This document shows, piece by piece, positions 7,279 to 10,959 of a DNA stretch of 10,959 nt (positions are counted from its first letter, which is position 1; each line of letters begins with the position of its first letter). The position numbers and the translations under genes are program-made. The stretch comes from an uncultured Lachnospiraceae bacterium (lineage in GTDB: Bacteria; Bacillota; Clostridia; Lachnospirales; Lachnospiraceae), in contig CALEFO010000230.1 in assembly GCA_937877165.1 (NCBI GenBank), forward strand, positions 1-10,959, in the 5' to 3' direction. Under the pieces are notes generated by a model. That model was given only the letters and a program-made list of their open reading frames with translations. It did no database searches and was not told the DNA's origin.

Positions 7279-7431
7279 GAACTGCCGGGAAACGTCATCC
7301 GTTACCGGGCTCCCGCTGACCTGCTATCGTCATAGGGCTGCCGGGAAGCGGGCGTTTCGACAGGCGCTGGTCCTCTTGGGACAGAGACGGCCTCCAACTG
7401 CGATAGGGTAAGCTGAGAGGGGGCTCACGAA
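7279..7431 (+). promoter_or_regulatory. Potentially structured leader before the cytidylate-kinase-like gene
   Basis: A 153-bp gap with no gene. A closing stem can form between 7315-7329 (GCT, ACC, CTATCG) and 7401-7413 (CGATAG, GGT, AGC), with one G-A mismatch and a 2-base bulge. Inside are small stems such as GTCC-TCTTG-GGAC (7370-7382). GCCTCC (7390-7395) can pair with GGGGGC (7419-7424), part of the ribosome binding site; this pairing would form a pseudoknot with the closing stem. CTGCCGGGAA occurs twice (7282-7291, 7338-7347). I cannot match it to a known riboswitch class. Confidence 0.35.
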
Positions 7432-8118
7432 ATGGGACGTATCCAAAAAATGAATGAAAAGTATGCAGGGGATGCAGAGAACAAGCAGATGAATGAGAAT
7501 CAGATCATTGTCACGGTCGGCCGTGAGCATGGAAGCGGCGGCCACTTCATCGCCCAGAACCTTGCCAAGGAGCTTGGCATCAAGCTGTACGACAAGGAGA
7601 TCGTAGAGGGCATTGTAGCGCAGGGCTTTTCCAAGGAATTCGTCGAGGAGATGGACGAGAAGCCGATCAACTACTTCCTCTCCCGCAGGATCGGAGAATT
7701 CTCCAACTCTCCGGAGGAGATTGTCGCGGAGAAGGTTTTTGAATACATTCGTGAGATCGCGAAGAAGGGAGAGTCCTTTGTCATTGTAGGGCGCTGCGCG
7801 GAGTCAGTCCTCCGGCTGTATCCGCATGTCATCAGCATATTCGTTACCGGTGACAAGAAGGACAAGCTTAAACGGATCGAGGACATCTATCATCTGGATG
7901 CCATGGCGGCGCAGGACCGGATCCGCCGCGTGGATTCCAAGAGAAAGCAGTACCACAACCACTATGCGGATTTCAAATGGGGCGATTCCAGAGGGTATGA
8001 CCTTCTGATCAACAGCAGCCGTCTCGGTATTGACGGCACGGCGAAGTGCCTTGCCGGGTATGTGAAGTCCTATATGCAGGTCAAGGGAATCGAACCGCAG
8101 ACGCTCGGGAAGGAGTAG
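7432..8118 (+). CDS. Cytidylate-kinase-like protein (AAK6/Cytidylate_kin2 family)
   Basis: This is a P-loop NTPase-fold protein of the cytidylate-kinase-like group common in Clostridia. The group's true substrate is mostly unknown, and it is distinct from the housekeeping cmk. The protein has 228 residues. The nucleotide-binding motif is GREHGSGGHFIAQNLAKELG (30-49). A second family block is IVGRCAESVL (118-127), and a basic lid region runs R-V-D-S-K-R-K-Q-Y (166-174). Typical members begin just before I-I-V-T-V-G-R, so the first 20 residues may be a short extension. I keep the ATG at 7432 because GAGAGGGGG lies 8 bases before it, while the in-frame ATGs at 7450 and 7489 lack good sites. It is followed by a clear terminator and is probably monocistronic or co-expressed with the permease. 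Confidence 0.88.
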   Translation: MGRIQKMNEKYAGDAENKQMNENQIIVTVGREHGSGGHFIAQNLAKELGIKLYDKEIVEGIVAQGFSKEFVEEMDEKPINYFLSRRIGEFSNSPEEIVAEKVFEYIREIAKKGESFVIVGRCAESVLRLYPHVISIFVTGDKKDKLKRIEDIYHLDAMAAQDRIRRVDSKRKQYHNHYADFKWGDSRGYDLLINSSRLGIDGTAKCLAGYVKSYMQVKGIEPQTLGKE

Positions 8119-8167
8119 TAAGATCCGCAAGATCGGTTCCTGAATTTCATAATCAGTCCAAAATAAG

Positions 8168-8199
8168 CGGCCTGTCCCTCAGCGGGGCAGGCCGTTTTT
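8168..8199 (+). terminator. Rho-independent terminator of the cytidylate-kinase-like gene
   Basis: An 11-bp stem, CGGCCTGTCCC (8168-8178) with GGGGCAGGCCG (8184-8194) including one T-G wobble, loop TCAGC, followed by TTTTT. It begins 50 bases after the stop codon. A short A-rich tract on its left could give weak activity in the other direction. Confidence 0.92.
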
Positions 8200-8247
8200 C
8201 CATGGCATAGCATCTGGACAGGCAGGATCACGAATCAGAGAGGACAA

Positions 8248-8277
8248 GAGCCGCATAGGTTTTACCCAATGCGGCTC
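8248..8277 (-). terminator. Terminator of the MetE-like gene
   Basis: A 9-bp inverted repeat, GAGCCGCAT and ATGCGGCTC, with a 12-base loop that can itself pair (GGT/ACC). It lies 16 bases beyond the - strand gene's stop. In that direction it is followed by TTGT only, so the T-run is weak. Confidence 0.6.
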
Positions 8278-8292
8278 CTTCTGCCAGTGAGT

Positions 8293-9414
8293 TTATCCCC
8301 AGACCTCCTCTGCGATCTCCTTGACGAGAGCAAGCTTTGCCCACTCTTCATCCTCCGTCAGCTTGTTGCCGATTTCGCAGGAAGCGAAGCCGCACTGAGG
8401 GGAGAGATACAGACGGTCCAGGCTGATGTAGTTCGCTGCCTCGTGAATGCGCGCGATGACCTTTTCCTTGTCCTCCAGCTCCGGAGACTTGGTGGTGATA
8501 AGCCCCAGAACCACCTTCTTGTCGCCGGTTACTTCACGGAGCGGCGCAAAGCCGCCGGAACGGTCGGAGTCGTATTCCAGGTAGTACGCGTTGACATTCT
8601 CGCGAGAGAAGAGGTAACGTGCGATGCCGTCATATCCGCCGGTTGCGGCGTAGGTGGAGTGGAAGTTGCCGCGGCAGACATGTGTGTTGATGATAAGATC
8701 CTTCGGTGCTGCAGCAAGGACGGCATTGTTGATGTCGAGATAGCGCTCACGGATGACGTCGATTCCCTTGTCATCGGTGCCGAAGAAGTTGTGACGTCTG
8801 GGATCCACGAGAAGTCCCCAGGAGCAGTCATCGAACTGAAGGTTCCGGCAGCCTGCCGCGTACAGATCGTTGATGAAGGCCGTGTAAGCGGAGACGATGT
8901 CTGCCTCGAAGGCCTCAGTGCTCTCATAGAACTGTGCGCGGTTCTCAAGGGCAAACGGCATATCGAACTGCTCCAGAAACTGCGCGGGAGCGGGGATGGT
9001 GAGCTTTGAGACCGTGTTCTCGTCCTCCTGTGCCTGTACGAAGCGGAAGTGGTCGATGAAGGGATGGCTTCCCTTGTAGGAAACCTTTCCGGTGAGAAAC
9101 GTATCATCAATCATCGCTGCCTCGCCCTGGAACGGAAGTCCGGTTTTGGTCGGCTGGTGTCCAATTCCCGCAAATCCCCACATGAAATCAAGATGCCAGG
9201 TTGCGCGGCGGAACTCGCCGTCGGTCAGAATGTGGTAGCCTGCCTTTTTCTGCTTGGCGATGAGGTCCAGAATGGAGCGGTCCTCAACGGCCTTGAGCTC
9301 CTCTGCGGAAATCCTGCCTGTCTCGAAGCTGCGGCGGGCATCCTTGAGCTCCTGCGGACGAAGAAAGCTGCCGACGAAATCGTAACGGTAAGGGGTTGTA
9401 ATATTTTTACTCAT
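8293..9414 (-). CDS. MetE C-domain-type (cobalamin-independent methionine synthase-like, YxjG type)
   Basis: This is a single-domain member of the MetE catalytic-domain family (5-methyltetrahydropteroyltriglutamate-homocysteine methyltransferase type; Bacillus YxjG/YxjH are relatives). At 373 residues it has only the C-terminal half of full MetE. The TIM-barrel zinc ligands are visible: H245 and C247 in NTHVCRGNF, E280 in YYLEYD, and C341 in SPQCGFAS. D195-D196 (QFDD) fits the homocysteine-site aspartate, and DGE at 65-67 is also conserved. Such proteins methylate homocysteine or another thiol with a methyl donor that is not always folate; which applies here is unknown. The start ATG has AGGAGG 5 bases before it. 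It is divergent from a lysR gene, with a LysR box in the shared region. Confidence 0.9.
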   Translation of the reverse strand: MSKNITTPYRYDFVGSFLRPQELKDARRSFETGRISAEELKAVEDRSILDLIAKQKKAGYHILTDGEFRRATWHLDFMWGFAGIGHQPTKTGLPFQGEAAMIDDTFLTGKVSYKGSHPFIDHFRFVQAQEDENTVSKLTIPAPAQFLEQFDMPFALENRAQFYESTEAFEADIVSAYTAFINDLYAAGCRNLQFDDCSWGLLVDPRRHNFFGTDDKGIDVIRERYLDINNAVLAAAPKDLIINTHVCRGNFHSTYAATGGYDGIARYLFSRENVNAYYLEYDSDRSGGFAPLREVTGDKKVVLGLITTKSPELEDKEKVIARIHEAANYISLDRLYLSPQCGFASCEIGNKLTEDEEWAKLALVKEIAEEVWG

Positions 9415-9476
9415 AGGTTCCTCCTGTGGAAACTTGTTGTCAGATTGGTTTATGAATGTGTTTTGCGAATGGTTTG

Positions 9477-9482
9477 ATTATA
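9477..9482 (-). promoter_or_regulatory. -10 box of the MetE-like gene
   Basis: On the - strand this reads TATAAT, 62 bases before the start codon, which implies transcription from about 9470. The -35 position (17-base spacer) has only TTCCGA, a poor match. A weak -35 with a strong -10 is typical of activator-dependent promoters. Confidence 0.6.
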
Positions 9483-9526
9483 GGAAATGACGCCTGAAAT
9501 CGGAAATACAGAAAAATGCGAATTGG

Positions 9527-9545
9527 CCATAGATTAAAACTATGG
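9527..9545. promoter_or_regulatory. LysR-type operator
   Basis: A perfect dyad CCATAG-N7-CTATGG, containing ATAG-N7-CTAT and the T-N11-A signature of LysR-type regulators. Its centre, near 9536, lies about 66 bases upstream of the predicted start for the MetE-like transcript, the usual recognition-site position in this family. Confidence 0.65.
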
Positions 9546-9597
9546 ACGATCATTTCTCAAAAATCATAGAAACTGGATGCTCAGCAGAGGATGGCTC

Positions 9598-9606
9598 TGA
9601 TACAAT
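9598..9606 (+). promoter_or_regulatory. Extended -10 promoter of the lysR gene
   Basis: TGATACAAT, a TG-N extended -10 with the hexamer TACAAT. No good -35 at 17 bases (TGCTCA). It would give a 5' leader of about 270 bases containing the 9676 hairpin and repeat copy 2. Confidence 0.4.
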
Positions 9607-9675
9607 AAGGGAAGGGCGGGGACCCGGAGAAGTTTATACCGTAGGTCAGTGATAGAGAACATAACAAGAACGTAG

Positions 9676-9705
9676 AGGCTTCGGAGAAATCCGGAGCCTT
9701 TATGA
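9676..9705 (+). terminator. GAAA-capped hairpin in the lysR leader
   Basis: A 10-bp stem, AGGCTTCGGA with TCCGGAGCCT (one T-G wobble) around a GAAA tetraloop, followed by TTTATGAG. It may be an attenuator or terminator, but the T-run is only three long. Its 3' arm holds CCGGAG, 5 bases before an ATG (9702) that opens an 11-codon frame ending at 9737. Confidence 0.4.
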
Positions 9706-9735
9706 GTAAACGCATAAGCATCAAGAATAACGATT

Positions 9736-9867
9736 GAGGAAAAAGAAGTTTGGAAGTGACATTGATATGTCACTTTCAAACAGCAGCATCGGTGCTGAAG
9801 CACTGGCTGCCACATTCGGCAAAACCGCCTTCGCGGATTTTGCCTCAGTGAGGTATAACAGTGAAGA
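9736..9867 (+). repeat. Structured repeat, copy 2
   Basis: The second copy of the element at 5548-5680, same orientation. Its first stem is TTTGGAAGTGACA/TGTCACTTTCAAA (9749-9761/9768-9780), where the outer pair is T-A instead of C-G. The CAGCA-TCGG-TGCTG hairpin is identical (9784-9797). The third hairpin, GGCAAAACCGC with GCGGATTTTGCC (9818-9844), keeps pairing although G-C and C-G pairs have become A-T, with one bulged A. It ends in CCTC-AGT-GAGG then TATAA. It lies directly upstream of the lysR ribosome binding site, inside its predicted leader. Confidence 0.85.
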
Positions 9868-9882
9868 AAGGATGCATTTGAC

Positions 9883-10785
9883 ATGACCCTGAATCAGCTG
9901 CGCTATGCGGTGACAGCGGCGGAGTACGGCTCCATCACAGCAGCCGCAGGAGAGCTTTTTATATCGCAGCCGAGCCTGACCTCGGCGCTTCATGAGCTGG
10001 AAAAGGAGCTCGGCATCACGATTTTCCTGCGGACCGGCAGGGGAATTTCGCCGACGGTTGAAGGCGAAGAGTTCCTCGGCTACGCAAGGCAGATGCTGGA
10101 GCAGGAGAACCTGATCCGGGAGAAATATCTCGGCGGGGCACACGGAAAGTATTCCTTCTGTGTCTCCACGCAGCACTATTCGTTTGCAGTGGAGGCGTTC
10201 GTCGATCTTCTCAAGGGCTACAGTGAGGCGGAGTACGAATTTCACATCCGGGAGACACAGACTTACAGCATCATTGAGGATGTGGCAAGACTCCGGAGCG
10301 AGGTCGGGGTGCTGTACCTGAACCCGTTCAATGAGACTGTCCTGCGGCGGACGATCGATGAACACGATCTGGCCTTTCACTCCCTGTTTACGGCGAAGCC
10401 TCACGTTTTCATCAGCAGGGAGAATCCTCTTGCGAGGAAGAAATCTCTGACGCTGGAGGATCTGGAGCCTTACCCTCGTCTTTCTTATGAGCAGGGAGAG
10501 CATAATTCCTTCTATTATTTTGAAGAAATTCAGAGTACGCTGCCAAGACACAAGGACATCGTGGTGACGGACCGGGCGACATTGTTCAATCTTGTCATTG
10601 GTTTGAATGGTTACACGATCTGCAGCGGTGTAATCAATTCGAAGCTCAACGGGGAGAGCATTATTTCCCTTCCGCTGGAGGTGAACGACTACATGAATGT
10701 CGGGTATCTCACGCACCGGCATATGCATACGGGCAAGCTTGCGGAGCAGTATATCGCGGCATTGAAGAAACATACAGCAAATTGA
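9883..10785 (+). CDS. LysR-family transcriptional regulator
   Basis: This is a DNA-binding transcription factor with an N-terminal winged helix-turn-helix and a C-terminal ligand-binding domain. The protein has 300 residues, the family norm. The helix-turn-helix region is about 18-44 (ITAAAGELFISQPSLTSALH, then E-L-E-K-E-L-G), with the conserved S-Q-P-S-L-T recognition helix. The ligand domain spans about 90-290. AAAGGA (9867-9872) is 10 bases before the ATG. It is divergent from the MetE-like gene, and the dyad at 9527-9545 is a plausible binding site, so it probably controls that gene; a methionine, homocysteine or sulfur ligand is inferred, as for MetR and MtaR. The effector is unknown. 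Confidence 0.93.
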   Translation: MTLNQLRYAVTAAEYGSITAAAGELFISQPSLTSALHELEKELGITIFLRTGRGISPTVEGEEFLGYARQMLEQENLIREKYLGGAHGKYSFCVSTQHYSFAVEAFVDLLKGYSEAEYEFHIRETQTYSIIEDVARLRSEVGVLYLNPFNETVLRRTIDEHDLAFHSLFTAKPHVFISRENPLARKKSLTLEDLEPYPRLSYEQGEHNSFYYFEEIQSTLPRHKDIVVTDRATLFNLVIGLNGYTICSGVINSKLNGESIISLPLEVNDYMNVGYLTHRHMHTGKLAEQYIAALKKHTAN

Positions 10786-10792
10786 TATTTGT

Positions 10793-10959
10793 TCAGCACA
10801 TGTCGATTTCATCGTGAATGAGCCGCTTGCGGATCCATCCACGCACGAAATTGATATGCGGCTGAACATTCCGTCGCCGTCCCGCAAAGGAGGCAGTGCT
10901 GCGCAGCTGTCCTCCTTCACAGACCGGCTCCTTGATGCGTAAGCCGAGGAAAGTCAGAA
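10793..10959 (-). CDS. Possible 3' end of a convergent gene, unrecognised (partial)
   Basis: A - strand frame is open from the right edge to a TGA at 10793-10795, 7 bases from the lysR stop. It encodes 54 residues ending F-V-R-G-W-I-R-K-R-L-I-H-D-E-I-D-M-C. I do not recognise it. Its arginine content is high, and the + strand in the same codon phase is also open until 10940. There is no T-rich terminator on either side. It may not be a gene. Confidence 0.3.
   Translation of the reverse strand, partial: LTFLGLRIKEPVCEGGQLRSTASFAGRRRNVQPHINFVRGWIRKRLIHDEIDMC

Noticed and set aside
7279..7431. Guanidine-I (ykkC) or fluoride riboswitch
   Set aside because: Only short pieces match by eye (A-G-G-G ... 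CTGGTCC; AACTGC ... GCTGA). The conserved core (CCGAGAG, or the CGATGG core) is missing.
9721..10920. Long reverse-strand frame of 399 residues opposite lysR
   Set aside because: It covers the whole LysR gene and repeat copy 2, has odd composition (many R, L, Q) and no family signature.
1..10959. CRISPR array, tRNA, rRNA or transposase gene
   Set aside because: No regularly spaced repeats, no tRNA arm pattern and no transposase motifs were seen; only the two-copy repeat and hairpins.

Overview
The window looks like part of a Clostridia chromosome, probably Lachnospiraceae or a relative. The evidence is gene content and protein style (an MSK/AGGAGG-type Firmicute start, a gamma subunit with the N-A-M-Y-M-I-S-S stretch, a cytidylate-kinase-like protein of the AAK6 type) and a moderately high GC content with strong AGGAGG ribosome binding sites. 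This is judged by eye, and the genus cannot be named.

Left half (1-5610, all + strand): the 3' part of an F-type ATP synthase operon, in the order alpha, gamma, beta, epsilon, followed by a DUF1275/YoaK membrane protein. The alpha reading frame is open to the left edge. Ahead of the alpha domain it encodes a linker and what looks like the C-terminal domain of the delta subunit, so delta and alpha appear to be fused. Gamma carries a basic C-terminal extension.

Middle (5560-8290): a structured repeat of about 110-120 bp overlaps the end of the DUF1275 gene, and a strong terminator closes the operon. An ArsB/NhaD (IT superfamily) permease follows. A 153-bp potentially structured leader then precedes a cytidylate-kinase-like gene, which ends in a classic terminator.

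Right part (8290-10959): a compact MetE-C-domain protein (YxjG type, methionine synthase-like) on the - strand is divergent from a LysR-type regulator on the + strand. The 468-bp gap between them holds a near-ideal LysR box placed about 66 bp upstream of the predicted start of the MetE-like gene. It also holds an extended -10 promoter for lysR, a stable hairpin and a second copy of the structured repeat directly in front of lysR. The last 170 bases contain only an ambiguous partial reading frame.

How the parts fit: the ATP synthase genes form one transcription unit for rotary ATP synthesis or hydrolysis at the membrane. The LysR/MetE-like pair is probably a methionine or one-carbon regulatory module. 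The two copies of the repeat differ by base changes that largely keep their stems paired, which suggests selection on a folded RNA or single-stranded DNA form. The most unusual items are the delta-alpha fusion and this repeat family.
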